DNA of 64,000 bases. Origin: Flavobacterium sp. N502536 (GTDB lineage: Bacteria > Bacteroidota > Bacteroidia > Flavobacteriales > Flavobacteriaceae). The notes under the pieces were generated by a model that worked only from the letters and a program-made list of their open reading frames with translations, did no database searches and was not told where the DNA came from. Location of the stretch: the NCBI RefSeq assembly GCF_025947345.1, contig NZ_CP110011.1:1364001-1428000 (forward strand), read 5' to 3'. The stretch's first letter is position 1; each line of letters opens with the position of its first letter. A program made the position numbers and the translations under genes. This document shows, piece by piece, positions 10,195-20,038 of the stretch.

Positions 10195-11151
10195 ATGGAC
10201 AACCAAGATATTAATATATTATTAGCAAAGCATTTTTCAGGAGAAACGAAACCTGAAGAAGAAGCCGTATTAATGAATTGGATCAAAGACAATCCTGACG
10301 AATATATTTCGCTTAAGATTTTCTTTGCAGAAAGTCAGCAATTAGATTCTCCTCAGTTATTTGACACCAACCATGCCTGGGAACGTATCGCTCCACATTT
10401 ATCCTCCACAAAGGGAACTGTATTTCAATTGTACAAAAAATACATCTATGCCACAGCAGTTGCCGCCGTTTTCATTTTAATAAGTACGTTTACTTTTTTG
10501 TATGCGAATGCCGAGATAACGGTTCAGACCGCTAATGGACAGGTAAAAAGTATCGAATTGAGCGATGGTTCTTTAGTTACGCTGAACGACAACTCGAGTA
10601 TTACCTATAAAAGATTTTTATGGAACAACCGTACTGTCAGCTTAAAAGGAGAAGCTTTCTTTGAAGTAGAACACGACAAAAGCAGACCTTTTTCTGTAAA
10701 TACAGGTACCCTATTAGTAAAAGTTTTAGGAACTTCTTTTGTTGTAAAAACAACAGAAAAAGAAAAATCGGTGGCAGTGGTTACAGGAAAAGTGAACGTT
10801 ACCGCCAATCCTATCCAACAAACAGTCATTCTGGAGAAAAACCAGGCGGTTCATTACGCTTCCAACAAATTAATTAAAAGTGATACAGCCGATAAAAACT
10901 TACTTTCATGGAAAACAAAGTCTCTTTCTTTCGAAAATACCCCACTTCAAAAAGCATTTGAGGATATCGAAAACTGTTATCATATTAAAATACAGGTGGA
11001 AGGAAAAATCTCTGATTCCTGTACCGTTACCGCCAATTTTAAAAACGAATCGATAAAAGAGATATTTGAAGAATTCCGTTTATTGTTTGGGCTTAGTTAT
11101 ACACAAAAAGGCAATACGATTTCGGTGAAAAACATATCTTGTGAAAAGTAA
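10195..11151 (+). CDS. FecR-family anti-sigma factor
   Basis: The 318-residue inner-membrane protein has an N-terminal cytoplasmic segment (about 1-80) that should bind the sigma factor, a single membrane helix (YIYATAVAAVFILISTFTFLYA, about 82-103), a periplasmic FecR domain (ITVQTANGQVKSIELSDGS...LKGEAFFEVEHDKSRPFSVNTG...VKVLGTSFVVK), and a C-terminal STN-like domain (LQKAFEDIENCYHIKIQVE). In known systems the substrate-loaded TonB receptor contacts this protein to release the sigma factor. Its last 11 bases overlap the GTG start of the receptor gene, which implies translational coupling. Confidence 0.93.
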   Translation: MDNQDINILLAKHFSGETKPEEEAVLMNWIKDNPDEYISLKIFFAESQQLDSPQLFDTNHAWERIAPHLSSTKGTVFQLYKKYIYATAVAAVFILISTFTFLYANAEITVQTANGQVKSIELSDGSLVTLNDNSSITYKRFLWNNRTVSLKGEAFFEVEHDKSRPFSVNTGTLLVKVLGTSFVVKTTEKEKSVAVVTGKVNVTANPIQQTVILEKNQAVHYASNKLIKSDTADKNLLSWKTKSLSFENTPLQKAFEDIENCYHIKIQVEGKISDSCTVTANFKNESIKEIFEEFRLLFGLSYTQKGNTISVKNISCEK

Positions 11152-13636
11152 TTTTTTCAAAAATAACTGGTTAACCATTACCTCCTGTTTTATACTTTTT
11201 TTTGGTGCCGGATCCGTACAAGCTCAAAAGATAAGCTTACTGGAAAAAAAGATTACTATCGAAAGAGAAAATGATAGTATCGGAGCTTATATTACCTCGA
11301 TTATAACACAAGGTGTAAATTTATCTCTAAGCAACAACAAGCTCAATCTGGGCAAAAAGATAAAGATCAGCAAAGGAACCTATAAATTGAGAACGCTTCT
11401 AAATCTTCTTTTTGCATCAGAATCCGTAAAATTTCTGGAAAGAGACAGTAAAATAATTATCTACACGGTTTCGCGAGCTCCCGATCCCTTTACTATTAGC
11501 GGATTTGTTTATGCAGGAGACAGCAAAGAAGCGCTACCCTACGCTACCGTACGGGTTTTAAACACAAACATTGCTGTTAATTGTAATGATTATGGTTATT
11601 ATACGATAACATTACCCGAAAACAAGTACATTATAAATGTGAGTTATACCGGTTTTACTTCGCAAACCGATACGATAACCGTAAACAATACCATTAAAAA
11701 AAACTTCAATCTTGCAATGGGGCTGTCCCTTGCTACGGTTGAGATCAAATCATCAAAAAAACCTCTAAATGAGCTTTCCAGCATAGTAGATACTCAGCAT
11801 GTCAACACTCTTCCCTTTCTAATGGGGCAGTCAGACCCGCTAAAACTTCTTACGTTAAAACCAGGCACCTATGGCAACTCTTTAAATGTAAGAGGAGGCT
11901 CAACCGACCAGAATTTGGTTTTATTAGATGGTGTTCCAATTTACAACTACAATCATTTTACCAATTTATTATCTATTTTCGATTCGCAGGCCATCAAACA
12001 AATCAGTTTTTTCAAAGGAGGCTTTCCGGCTCGTTACGAAGGAAGACTCTCGTCAGTCATAGATATTAAAACAAAAGATGGTGACATGCAGTCCTACCAT
12101 GGGGCGGTTAATATTGGCTTACTAACGGGTTCTGCAATGATTGAGGGACCTATTGTAAAAGACAAGGTATCTTTTATGATTAGCGCCAGGAGAAGCTGGA
12201 TCGATGCTTTGACTAAAGTGCTTTTTGACAAGGATTTTAATTTTAAATATCGGATGTACGATGCCTATTTTAAAATTAACTATTTTATTGATCCGTCGAA
12301 CAGAATCTATCTGGGTGCCTATACCGGCGGAGATCTTATCGGTGCAAATTTTTTTTCTTCCGAACCACCCCAGCTTACCTGGAACAACAGAACACTTTCT
12401 TTACGCTGGAACAGGGTGTACAACCCCAGACTGTTTCAGAATTCGGTTTTATTGTTAAGCAACTATGACAACCAGTTTGCAAATGATGGTATAGAAGAAA
12501 TCAGAAAGTTTCGTATTACAGACGTTGGTATTGAAAACAACCTGAATTATCACTGGTCGTCTTTCCTAAATAGCGCAATCGGTTTAAGAGTAAACATGAC
12601 CTCTTTTTCCAGTAAAAACACAGGTAATGATCAACATATAAAGTCATTACATTTCAAAACCTATTGGGATAATGATATAACCTTGTCGGATAAATTTCGA
12701 ATGAAAGCCGGTCTTCATTATGCAACATTTTTTACGCACGACAAAGTTTACAATTCTTTCCAGCCCCGTACCAATTTGGTTTATAAGTACAATAATTCTA
12801 ATAGTTTCTTTGCCTCCTATGCTATAATGGAACAGTTTTATCATCAAATTGTCGAAAATACCTATGCTTTACCCTCAGATTTACGCATGCCGAGTTCAGA
12901 TCAGTTACCTCCCGAAAAGGCTTTTATTTATGAGGTAGGCTATGAAAAAACTTTAACCAAAGGATATATCAGACTGCAGTTTTACGAAAAAAAAGTATCC
13001 AATATTTTAATGTATAAACCTCTTTATGATACTTCAGATCAAAACAAAACACAGCCCCCTCTGATCGGGTCCGGTAATTCAAGAGGTTTGGAACTTGAAT
13101 TTTCCAAGCAGTTCAAAAAATTTGACGTACAGGCATCCTATACCCTGAGCAAAGCAACAGTGAGGTTTCCAACGATAAATAACGACCAGACCTTTAATTC
13201 TCCAAACGATATAACCAATCAGATAAAAGGAGCCGTTACCTGGAATATTAATCAATCCTGGGTACTATCAACCCTGTTCAATTATAGCTCCGGCGTTTTA
13301 ATCTCGGCGCCAGATTCTTTTTCCTATAGCGATAAAAAAGACTCCTATTTACTGGATCCGAACCAAAACAATGAAATATCGAAACCCAATAACTACCGCT
13401 TACCGAGAAATTACAATGTCGATATTGGCGTCTCAAGAACCAAAAAAACGAAATCCGGCAACCAAGCGAGATTGTATTTTGGAGTTAACAATCTCATAGG
13501 ACAATCTCCACCGTTTATCCTTGAAACAAGTTTAACTAATGGTGTATTTAATTTAGAACAAGTTAGGATGTTTAAATATTTTCCTTACGTTGGCTATACT
13601 TATATTTTTGGGGCGGCTAAGGAAAAGTTAAATTAA
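11141..13636 (+). CDS. TonB-dependent receptor with N-terminal STN-like domain (signal-transducing)
   Basis: The 831-residue protein starts at a GTG inside the end of fecR. After the signal peptide (ending GAGSVQAQ) an STN-like domain spans about 35-110 (LSLSNNKLNLGKKIKISKGTY...IIIYTV). A carboxypeptidase-D-regulatory-like domain (about 120-195; ISGFVYAGDSKEALPYATVRV) and a plug (LNVRGGSTDQNLVLLDGVPIYNYNHF; FKGGFPARYEGRLSSVIDIKT) follow, then the barrel. It lacks the ~1000-residue length and SusD neighbour of SusC proteins, so a metal-chelate, peptide or small-molecule ligand is more likely than a glycan. The STN domain should report ligand binding to the upstream FecR. The ligand cannot be read from sequence. 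Confidence 0.9.
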   Translation: MKSNFFKNNWLTITSCFILFFGAGSVQAQKISLLEKKITIERENDSIGAYITSIITQGVNLSLSNNKLNLGKKIKISKGTYKLRTLLNLLFASESVKFLERDSKIIIYTVSRAPDPFTISGFVYAGDSKEALPYATVRVLNTNIAVNCNDYGYYTITLPENKYIINVSYTGFTSQTDTITVNNTIKKNFNLAMGLSLATVEIKSSKKPLNELSSIVDTQHVNTLPFLMGQSDPLKLLTLKPGTYGNSLNVRGGSTDQNLVLLDGVPIYNYNHFTNLLSIFDSQAIKQISFFKGGFPARYEGRLSSVIDIKTKDGDMQSYHGAVNIGLLTGSAMIEGPIVKDKVSFMISARRSWIDALTKVLFDKDFNFKYRMYDAYFKINYFIDPSNRIYLGAYTGGDLIGANFFSSEPPQLTWNNRTLSLRWNRVYNPRLFQNSVLLLSNYDNQFANDGIEEIRKFRITDVGIENNLNYHWSSFLNSAIGLRVNMTSFSSKNTGNDQHIKSLHFKTYWDNDITLSDKFRMKAGLHYATFFTHDKVYNSFQPRTNLVYKYNNSNSFFASYAIMEQFYHQIVENTYALPSDLRMPSSDQLPPEKAFIYEVGYEKTLTKGYIRLQFYEKKVSNILMYKPLYDTSDQNKTQPPLIGSGNSRGLELEFSKQFKKFDVQASYTLSKATVRFPTINNDQTFNSPNDITNQIKGAVTWNINQSWVLSTLFNYSSGVLISAPDSFSYSDKKDSYLLDPNQNNEISKPNNYRLPRNYNVDIGVSRTKKTKSGNQARLYFGVNNLIGQSPPFILETSLTNGVFNLEQVRMFKYFPYVGYTYIFGAAKEKLN

Positions 13637-13669
13637 TTCCCGGAATCTCTAAAAAGCAAAGCACAAAAA

Positions 13670-13697
13670 AAAGCCTCTACATTACTGTAAAGGCTTT
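13670..13697. terminator. Bidirectional intrinsic terminator
   Basis: A 12-bp stem with one mismatch (AAAGCCTCTACA / TGTAAAGGCTTT) and a 4-base loop lies between the TonB receptor gene and the convergent tRNA gene, with A- and T-rich flanks on both sides. Confidence 0.85.
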
Positions 13698-13707
13698 ATT
13701 CTAGTAG

Positions 13708-13781
13708 TGGTCCCACCTGGGCTCGAACCAGGGACCACCTGATTATGAGTCAGGTGCTCTAACCAGCTGAGCTATAGGACC
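13708..13781 (-). tRNA. tRNA with CAT anticodon, probably elongator tRNA-Met
   Basis: The reverse complement folds as a complete 74-nt cloverleaf. The acceptor stem is GGTCCTA/TGGGACC with discriminator A; the D-arm has GCTC...GAGC, the anticodon arm CTGACTCATAATCAG gives anticodon CAT, and the T-arm is CCTGG-TTCGAGC-CCAGG. CCA is not encoded. The overall pattern (TAGCTCAGCTGGTTAGAGCA) resembles elongator Met; a lysidine-modified Ile2 tRNA cannot be fully excluded from sequence alone. Confidence 0.93.
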
Positions 13782-13928
13782 GGTTTGAGGATGCAATATT
13801 ACTACTATTTTTCATTCACTCCAAATATTTTGGGAGATGATTTGTATTTAATTTCAAACAACACCCTATGTTTCTTGAAACACAATTGATTTTCAACTGC
13901 TTATTTCCAATCCAAAAAAGATTTTTTT

Positions 13929-14333
13929 TTATCTAATTTCCTGACAAAGCTCCACCAAAACACCATTCGTATTCTTTGGATGTAAAAAAACTACCAACTT
14001 ATTGTCGGCGCCTTTCTTCGGAACGTCGTTAATCAACACAAAACCTTCGTTTTTCAGGCGGGCAATTTCGGCATGAATGTCTTCGACATCAAAAGCGATA
14101 TGGTGTATCCCTTCTCCTTTTTTCTCCAAAAACTTCGCAATAGGACTTTCCGGATTGGTCGCCACCAAAAGCTCAATTTTGTTGGTTCCGGTTTGGAAAA
14201 ACGAAGTTAAAACGCCCTCGCTCTCTACCGATTCCATTTTATACGACGGAACTCCTAATAATTTTTCGAATAACACATTGGCATCTTCCATATTCTTCAC
14301 CGCGATTCCGATATGCTCAATTTTATTTACCAT
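13929..14333 (-). CDS. mce: Methylmalonyl-CoA epimerase
   Basis: The 134-residue vicinal-oxygen-chelate (glyoxalase/bleomycin-resistance fold) protein is the normal length for the family. Metal-ligand motifs are visible: KIEHIGIAV (His near residue 7), GIHHIAFDV (mid-protein His) and NGVLVELCQ (Glu near the C-terminus). It interconverts (R)- and (S)-methylmalonyl-CoA in propionyl-CoA/succinyl-CoA metabolism in the cytoplasm. The gene upstream is the tRNA on the same strand; methylmalonyl-CoA mutase is not in the window. Confidence 0.92.
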   Translation of the reverse strand: MVNKIEHIGIAVKNMEDANVLFEKLLGVPSYKMESVESEGVLTSFFQTGTNKIELLVATNPESPIAKFLEKKGEGIHHIAFDVEDIHAEIARLKNEGFVLINDVPKKGADNKLVVFLHPKNTNGVLVELCQEIR

Positions 14334-14355
14334 AATCTCTAAAATTTAATTCCAA

Positions 14356-16728
14356 TTATTGATTTACATACGTATTAAAGTAACCACATTCAGCAATAAC
14401 ATCCTGATAGTACTTCGTATCCGAATAGTCTTTTTTCAAGGCTTTAAAACCGCTCCAGGCAAGAAAATTAATTTTATCCTCGTCGGCTTCCCACCAGTTC
14501 TTAAGATTGTTGTACTTGTTATTATAGTATTCGTTACGCTCACATTTTGCCAGCATATAAATACATTTTGCTTTTTGCTCCTTTGTGGTTGCCGCTTCCA
14601 GTGCTTTTTGATAGTACATTTTAGGAAGATCACAATTGGTAATCATTCGCTTCATCGAATCTCTAAACGAATACGGACTTGAACCATAGCCCACAATACT
14701 CGTTTCATAAAAAGTTCTTGCGTTTCCAAAATGGGTAATGTTGTAAAACGCATTCCCCAGCAACAAACTATTGGTGTACACCTCTTCTTTTTGAGCCAGC
14801 TTGTCCTGCATGGCTTTAATAGTATTCAAAAACTCAATTTGAGAATATTTCTTTTTCTGATTCGCCGTATGATCACAATCGTGACAGTCTTTGATATTTC
14901 CATTAAACGGATTTCCTAAGAGAACCGCATACTGCACAGAATCTGCCTGTTGAATAAATGTGATTGCCTCTGCAATTTTATTTTTGTAAGTCGCCTGAAC
15001 CGCCTGAAAACTATTGATGTCTTTTAATTTCAGATAATAAATCCCCACTCCGATCTTCTCTATCTCAGATTTGTTGGACTTGGTCAAAAATGCTTTCATG
15101 TCGAGTAAATTCTTTTCGTTGTCATAATAGGCATTTCCTCCACCCCAATAATAAGAATTAGAATGTGAATCACCGCCAAACAACTCTACCATCACCGGAT
15201 TTGATTTTGCTCTGTACAATGTGGCTAAGTAATTTTTACTCCATTGTGCTGCATTTTGATAACGAAACTCCTGTCCTTTATAGGTTTTAGGAAGCTCCTG
15301 ATACAGCCAGTTCAAATCGGCCAAAATCGTCTTTTCATTTTTATCGGTAAGCTTATCAATTTTACTCAGATTATTTACAAAACGAAGCAACCTCAACTGA
15401 TAGCCCGCCAATTCAGTTTTAGGCATTGTTTTCTCTGCTTTATTAAGATTGCTATCCGCCACAGCATAATCTCCTTTTAAAGTTTGCAAATACCCCAATG
15501 AAATATCCCATAAATAAGGCTTCTCTGTATTTCCGGCAGCTGCAATTTTCGCTACCAAATCAAAAGCTTTCGTTTTAATCACGGCTTTATTGGCTTCCCT
15601 GTTTTCCACAATCGTCTGCTTTTCCGCTGGTGCGTTGTAGTCGTCAGAATTGGTTTTTACTTCAAACGAATTATTAATATCCTGCTCCTGTTGGTTCACC
15701 AATCGCGTTAACAGGTAATTCAAATGTTCGCTTTTAGGATCTAAATCGTAGATTTTTGCGATTGCCTCCGCCTCATCTTTATAAAAACCATGAACGGCCC
15801 AAAGCGCTGCTTTTTCTTTATTGTTTTTAGCCATCGCCAATGACTTAATCCAATCGGCATCGTTTTTCGGTTTGAAACAATAAGCCGTAACGGTTCGCAA
15901 TTGCGGACATTTATCAAACACTTTTGCGTACAAATAATTAGAGGTTGCAAACTTATTTTGCTGATGATTAACTCCGGCCACATACGAAAGCGCACGATAG
16001 TACAATACATTTTTAGGAACCGAGGCTTCGGTTTTATTAAAAAATTCAATTGTTTTTTTCTTATTGCTGCTATAAAAATAAGCCTTCGCGGTAAGAAACC
16101 AATACCTGTTTTTCAAAAACGGATCGGCGGTTGTATTGTACACGTTTTCAATAGACTGAATCATCTTCAGGTCTTTAAACGTTTTTGCCACAGCCGGATC
16201 GTAACTCCAGTAATCTTCACCAATAGAAACGGTTTCGATTTTTTGTGCCAGATACAAAAACTCTATAAAGCTTTTAATTTTAGCCTCTTTCAGGTTGATT
16301 TTTTTCCCCCATTTCAAAGAGGTCTGATTTTCTTTCTTGTTCTTATAAAAAACATGAAGCTGTGTAATATCTGCTTTATTTTGAGCCGTTTTTTTCTCTG
16401 AAGAATACATCGGTGTTTTCTCTCCAATTAAAAAATAATTGACTGTTGCAGTATCTGCCTTGCCTTTTAAATAAGTCTCCCAATCGGATTTTATATCTTC
16501 ATTAAATCTGGAATTGTGCTCGGTATCAAAACCAATTCCATAAAAAATATCACCCGATAAGAAAAGCGGGGCATACGATTTATCTGCAAAAGCTTCAGGC
16601 GTAAAATTGGAATTATAACCAAAAAAGTCCCAATCATCCCCACCTCCACAGGCATAGATTATCCCATATACAAAAAGTAAAGCGGCACTAGAAACAAGAA
16701 ACAACTTGTTCAAAAATATTCTTTTCAT
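14356..16728 (-). CDS. Large exported protein of unknown function, lipoprotein-like, with helical (TPR-like) repeats
   Basis: The 790-residue product has an N-terminal hydrophobic stretch (LFLVSSAALLFVYGIIYACGGG) with a lipobox-like IIYACGG, so it is probably a lipoprotein. The rest is rich in paired helices with aromatic/alanine spacing (NRYWFLTAKAYFYSSNKKKTIEFF; YRALSYVAGVNHQQNKFATSNYLYAKVFDKCPQ; LLLGNAFYNITHFGNARTFYETS), suggesting TPR-like solenoid repeats. A CHDCDH cluster (GNIKDCHDCDHTANQKK) about three quarters of the way along could bind metal. The start overlaps the end of the upstream lipoprotein gene by 41 bases, so the two are probably co-translated and functionally linked. I do not recognise a function. 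Confidence 0.75.
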   Translation of the reverse strand: MKRIFLNKLFLVSSAALLFVYGIIYACGGGDDWDFFGYNSNFTPEAFADKSYAPLFLSGDIFYGIGFDTEHNSRFNEDIKSDWETYLKGKADTATVNYFLIGEKTPMYSSEKKTAQNKADITQLHVFYKNKKENQTSLKWGKKINLKEAKIKSFIEFLYLAQKIETVSIGEDYWSYDPAVAKTFKDLKMIQSIENVYNTTADPFLKNRYWFLTAKAYFYSSNKKKTIEFFNKTEASVPKNVLYYRALSYVAGVNHQQNKFATSNYLYAKVFDKCPQLRTVTAYCFKPKNDADWIKSLAMAKNNKEKAALWAVHGFYKDEAEAIAKIYDLDPKSEHLNYLLTRLVNQQEQDINNSFEVKTNSDDYNAPAEKQTIVENREANKAVIKTKAFDLVAKIAAAGNTEKPYLWDISLGYLQTLKGDYAVADSNLNKAEKTMPKTELAGYQLRLLRFVNNLSKIDKLTDKNEKTILADLNWLYQELPKTYKGQEFRYQNAAQWSKNYLATLYRAKSNPVMVELFGGDSHSNSYYWGGGNAYYDNEKNLLDMKAFLTKSNKSEIEKIGVGIYYLKLKDINSFQAVQATYKNKIAEAITFIQQADSVQYAVLLGNPFNGNIKDCHDCDHTANQKKKYSQIEFLNTIKAMQDKLAQKEEVYTNSLLLGNAFYNITHFGNARTFYETSIVGYGSSPYSFRDSMKRMITNCDLPKMYYQKALEAATTKEQKAKCIYMLAKCERNEYYNNKYNNLKNWWEADEDKINFLAWSGFKALKKDYSDTKYYQDVIAECGYFNTYVNQ

Positions 16729-17692
16729 AGTTTTTTAAATTGAATTCGTCTAAATCGTAAAATATAATTTCTTTTGGCTTTTGAGCTACATTTTCTTCCA
16801 GCTCTTCTGCCATTTGTTTTAAATCTTCTGCTGCAATCGCCTCTATTTTCAACAGATCATTTTCTTCGTAAAATACTCCGTTTTTATAATTGGACTTTTT
16901 CACTTTAAAAAAGATCTTGCTCAGCTGCTGAAAATTTGGATCGCTTTTAAGTTCGCTCACATTCATTTTGGATCGCAAACCAATCACTCTTTGGTTTCGG
17001 ATGTGCACTCCCCAAGAATATATAGGCAAAGCAAAATCAAGGTGCAGTGGGTAATTTTTAAGGCTCTTCAAATACCGTGCAGCGATTTTCTGATCGTATA
17101 TGGAGTTTAGCGAATCAGGCGCAATGGACCCCATATTGTAATACATCAAAACTCCGGAATCAACATTCGGGATTTTGGTTTTCTTAAAATATTTTACCTG
17201 ATGCAAGCGAATTGTAGCCGAAAGTTTTTGCTTCGAAAGTTCTTTCACACGCTCTATAAACTTAAGATAATTGTCTTTGCTCTTCAACGTCCAGTCACAA
17301 TCAATTTGGATTTCATGAGAGGCGATTTTATTCTTTGTATTGATTTCTTCTACCAGATGAACTGTTTTTTGAGCCAAATCATTAACATCAAGATGAGGCA
17401 TAGACATCACTTTGTTTTGAATAAAAACTACCGGAACAACTTCAAAAGCTTTGATATTTTCCTGAAAGCGTATAGGACTTAACGGAATAGGTTCCCGCGT
17501 TTGAGGATGCAAACCAATATCAAAATACCGAATGTAAAGTTTACTAACATCATTATCTTTCAACAGCTGTTTTTCTGTTTCAGATAGTTTCAGGATGGTT
17601 TTCCAATAATAAAAAGCAACAATTGGCTTTTCATTTTTACTGCAGGAAATCAGAAAAAAAATCAGGAAACCAATAAAAAATCTTTTTATCAA
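16688..17692 (-). CDS. Lipoprotein of unknown function, glycosidase-like fold suspected
   Basis: The 334-residue product begins with a clear lipoprotein signal (MIKRFFIGFLIFFLISCSKN; lipobox LISC). The start codon is TTG, because an in-frame TGA sits just upstream and no ATG precedes the signal. Motifs such as VVPVVFIQNKVM, HEIQIDCDWT, SATIRLHQVKYF and GVLMYYNMGS follow a beta-alpha pattern reminiscent of TIM-barrel glycoside-hydrolase-like domains (DUF3142-like). This is a pattern-based guess, and no catalytic pair is assigned. The 3' end overlaps the next gene (790-residue exported protein) by 41 bases, indicating a tightly coupled two-gene unit acting in the envelope. Confidence 0.7.
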   Translation of the reverse strand: MIKRFFIGFLIFFLISCSKNEKPIVAFYYWKTILKLSETEKQLLKDNDVSKLYIRYFDIGLHPQTREPIPLSPIRFQENIKAFEVVPVVFIQNKVMSMPHLDVNDLAQKTVHLVEEINTKNKIASHEIQIDCDWTLKSKDNYLKFIERVKELSKQKLSATIRLHQVKYFKKTKIPNVDSGVLMYYNMGSIAPDSLNSIYDQKIAARYLKSLKNYPLHLDFALPIYSWGVHIRNQRVIGLRSKMNVSELKSDPNFQQLSKIFFKVKKSNYKNGVFYEENDLLKIEAIAAEDLKQMAEELEENVAQKPKEIIFYDLDEFNLKNYEKNIFEQVVSCF

Positions 17693-17866
17693 AACTCAGG
17701 AGAAATTATATTTGAACCCAAAAGTAAGAAATTATATGCTGTTATGGTCCTGAAATTTCAAAAAAACAGCAATTGGCGAAAGCTGTAAATCCTAATAAAT
17801 GGATAAAAAATTTCAATTAAAGCAAATATAATCGTTATTTTGTGCTATTAAATTTTAGAAACCGTT

Positions 17867-19555
17867 ATGTTGAAAAACAACCTCAGATATATTGCATTTT
17901 TATTGGTCTTTTTTATGTTGAGCTGTGCCAAACGAGGCAGCATTACCGGTGGCCTAAAAGACACTTTGGCTCCCGTTTTAAGATACAGTTCGCCTAAAAA
18001 TTTCAGCACTAATTTTACAGGAAATGAAATTATTCTGGGATTTGATGAGTATGTAAAACTTAAAAACCTCAACAAACAGCTTATCATTTCACCTCCAATG
18101 AAACGTGAGCCGTTAATTTTACCCACTACTGCAAGTAAGGTAATCACTATAAAAATAAAAGATACTTTACAGCCTAACACGACTTACAGTTTTAACTTCG
18201 GACAAAGTATTGCAGACAATAATGAAGGGAATTCGATGAATCAGTTTAAATATGTTTTCTCGACAGGACCCCATATTGACTCGCTTTCGATCGGCGGACA
18301 AATTAAAGATGCGTATGAAAAAAACGTTGATAATTTTGTTTCGGTAATGCTGTATGAAGTCAATGATACTTATAAAGATTCTTTGATTTACAAACAAAGC
18401 CCACGCTACATCACAAACACGCTGGACAGTTTGCGTACTTTTAAATTAGAAAATTTAAAGGCCGGAAAATACCTGTTAGTAGCCCTGAAAGACAAAGGAA
18501 ACAACAACAGATACAACCCTAAAGACGACAAAATCGGGTTTATCAAACATTATATCACCGTTCCGAACGACACTATTTTTGAGCTCGAATTATTTAAGGA
18601 AACACTTCCTTTTAAAGCCGTAAAACCCATACAGGCATCGGGAAATAAACTCTATCTTCCTTATGAGGGCAAACAAAACTTCAAACTTTCCAAACCAAAA
18701 GTTGTCCTGAAACATGGCAATGAAACTTTGGAAACTATTGTTACTGCTCTTCCTAAAAAAGATTCATTACAAATTTGGTACAAACCTTTAAAAGCAGATT
18801 CTTTAGCTGTAGAAGTCAGCAAAGAAAAATACAACAAGAGGTTTAGTTTAAAAGTGAAAGACCAAAAGAAAGACACGTTAAACATAACTGCCGTACAAAA
18901 CGGAACGATCAATTTCAGAGATCGTTTTACCTTAGAATCGGCCACTCCGCTGGTAAAGTTTGACAAAGCAAAAATCCAACTAACTAACAAAGATTCGCTT
19001 GGGGTAGCTTTCACCACAGAATATGATGAATTTGAACAAAAGTTCTATGTTGATTTCAAAAAAGAACCTCTTGAAAAATACACTATGACCTTTTTACCGG
19101 GTGCACTGACTGATTTTTATGACAAATCGAACGACACCCTGTCCATCAAACTAAGCACAAAAGAGCCTGCCGATTACGGAAATCTTGTTTTGAACCTGCA
19201 GAATGTAAAACGTTTTCCAATTATAGTCGAAGCTACTAATGCAAAAGGCGATGTGGTATATGCCAGCGATTACTCGGAAGGCAAAACTAAAATTGAATTT
19301 AATTTATTGGTTCCTGATAAATTTACAATTCGAATAATCTACGACGACAATAAGAACAAAATTTACGATTCGGGAGATTTCCTAAATAAAAAATATGCCG
19401 AAGAAGTATTCTATTTCCAAACCAGTGTAGACGTCCGAACCAATTGGGATGTCGATCAGGCCATTGATTTAAGTGTTCCGTACAATCCTGAAGTGGAGAA
19501 AAAACAAATCGAGAAAAAGAAAAAAGAGGAAGAGAAGAAAAGAAAAGCATTCTAG
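17867..19555 (+). CDS. Ig-like (Big_5) domain lipoprotein
   Basis: The 562-residue product has a lipoprotein signal (FLLVFFMLSCAKRGS). An N-terminal Big_5-type Ig domain follows (about 30-140: LAPVLRYSSPKNFSTNFTGNEIILGFDEYVKLKNL...PNTTYSFNFGQSIADNNEGN). The central region resembles a carboxypeptidase-regulatory/transthyretin-like fold (FKLENLKAGKYLLVALKDKGNNNRYNPKDDKIGF), and the tail is highly charged (KKQIEKKKKEEEKKRKAF). The architecture is conserved in Bacteroidota and the protein is presumed to sit in the periplasm or outer membrane; its role is unknown. It is followed after 24 bases by the Coa1-like gene, likely in one transcript. Confidence 0.82.
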   Translation: MLKNNLRYIAFLLVFFMLSCAKRGSITGGLKDTLAPVLRYSSPKNFSTNFTGNEIILGFDEYVKLKNLNKQLIISPPMKREPLILPTTASKVITIKIKDTLQPNTTYSFNFGQSIADNNEGNSMNQFKYVFSTGPHIDSLSIGGQIKDAYEKNVDNFVSVMLYEVNDTYKDSLIYKQSPRYITNTLDSLRTFKLENLKAGKYLLVALKDKGNNNRYNPKDDKIGFIKHYITVPNDTIFELELFKETLPFKAVKPIQASGNKLYLPYEGKQNFKLSKPKVVLKHGNETLETIVTALPKKDSLQIWYKPLKADSLAVEVSKEKYNKRFSLKVKDQKKDTLNITAVQNGTINFRDRFTLESATPLVKFDKAKIQLTNKDSLGVAFTTEYDEFEQKFYVDFKKEPLEKYTMTFLPGALTDFYDKSNDTLSIKLSTKEPADYGNLVLNLQNVKRFPIIVEATNAKGDVVYASDYSEGKTKIEFNLLVPDKFTIRIIYDDNKNKIYDSGDFLNKKYAEEVFYFQTSVDVRTNWDVDQAIDLSVPYNPEVEKKQIEKKKKEEEKKRKAF

Positions 19556-19579
19556 ATTTTAATCCCTGAGTACCGCGCT

Positions 19580-20023
19580 ATGGAAAACGATTTGATTGAA
19601 AAAGAAAACTGGCTGAAAAGAAACTGGAAATGGTTTTTACCCTCCACTCTTTTCTGTATCCTTTTGATAGTGCTTTTGGTCAGCTCAACTTCTAAAGAAG
19701 GCATAACCGATATCGCTCAGGCCTATTCGGACCAGCTGCTTTTTGAAAAGGCAATTGATAAGGCCAATGAAAATGCAAACACTCTTGAAAACATAGGGAA
19801 AATTGAACCGCTCGACAAACTCGCTATCCTCGAAGGAAACATCGTTTATTCGAACAACCACAATACGGTCAACTTGTCCGTGAGGATTAAAGGAACCAAA
19901 AAGAAGGGCAAACTAGACATAGCTGCCGTGAAAAAAGGAGCTGAATGGGAATACAAAAAAATTGCTGTTCGCACTAAAAATCCCGAAAATGAAATCGTAA
20001 TCTTAGACGAACTTCAAAAATAA
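19580..20023 (+). CDS. Coa1-like cytochrome oxidase assembly family protein
   Basis: The 147-residue membrane-anchored protein has one N-terminal transmembrane helix (WFLPSTLFCILLIVLLVSS, about 18-36) and a soluble domain with GNIVYSNNHNTVNLSVRIKGTKKKGKLDIAAVKKGAEWEYKKIAV. This matches the pattern of Coa1/Tim21-type proteins (signature: conserved G-x-V, then KG-K.G). The family helps assemble heme-copper oxidase in mitochondria; the bacterial role is inferred only. It sits 24 bases after the Ig-like lipoprotein gene and converges on the omega-amidase gene. Confidence 0.72.
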   Translation: MENDLIEKENWLKRNWKWFLPSTLFCILLIVLLVSSTSKEGITDIAQAYSDQLLFEKAIDKANENANTLENIGKIEPLDKLAILEGNIVYSNNHNTVNLSVRIKGTKKKGKLDIAAVKKGAEWEYKKIAVRTKNPENEIVILDELQK

Positions 20024-20038
20024 TCTTTACAATTAGCG

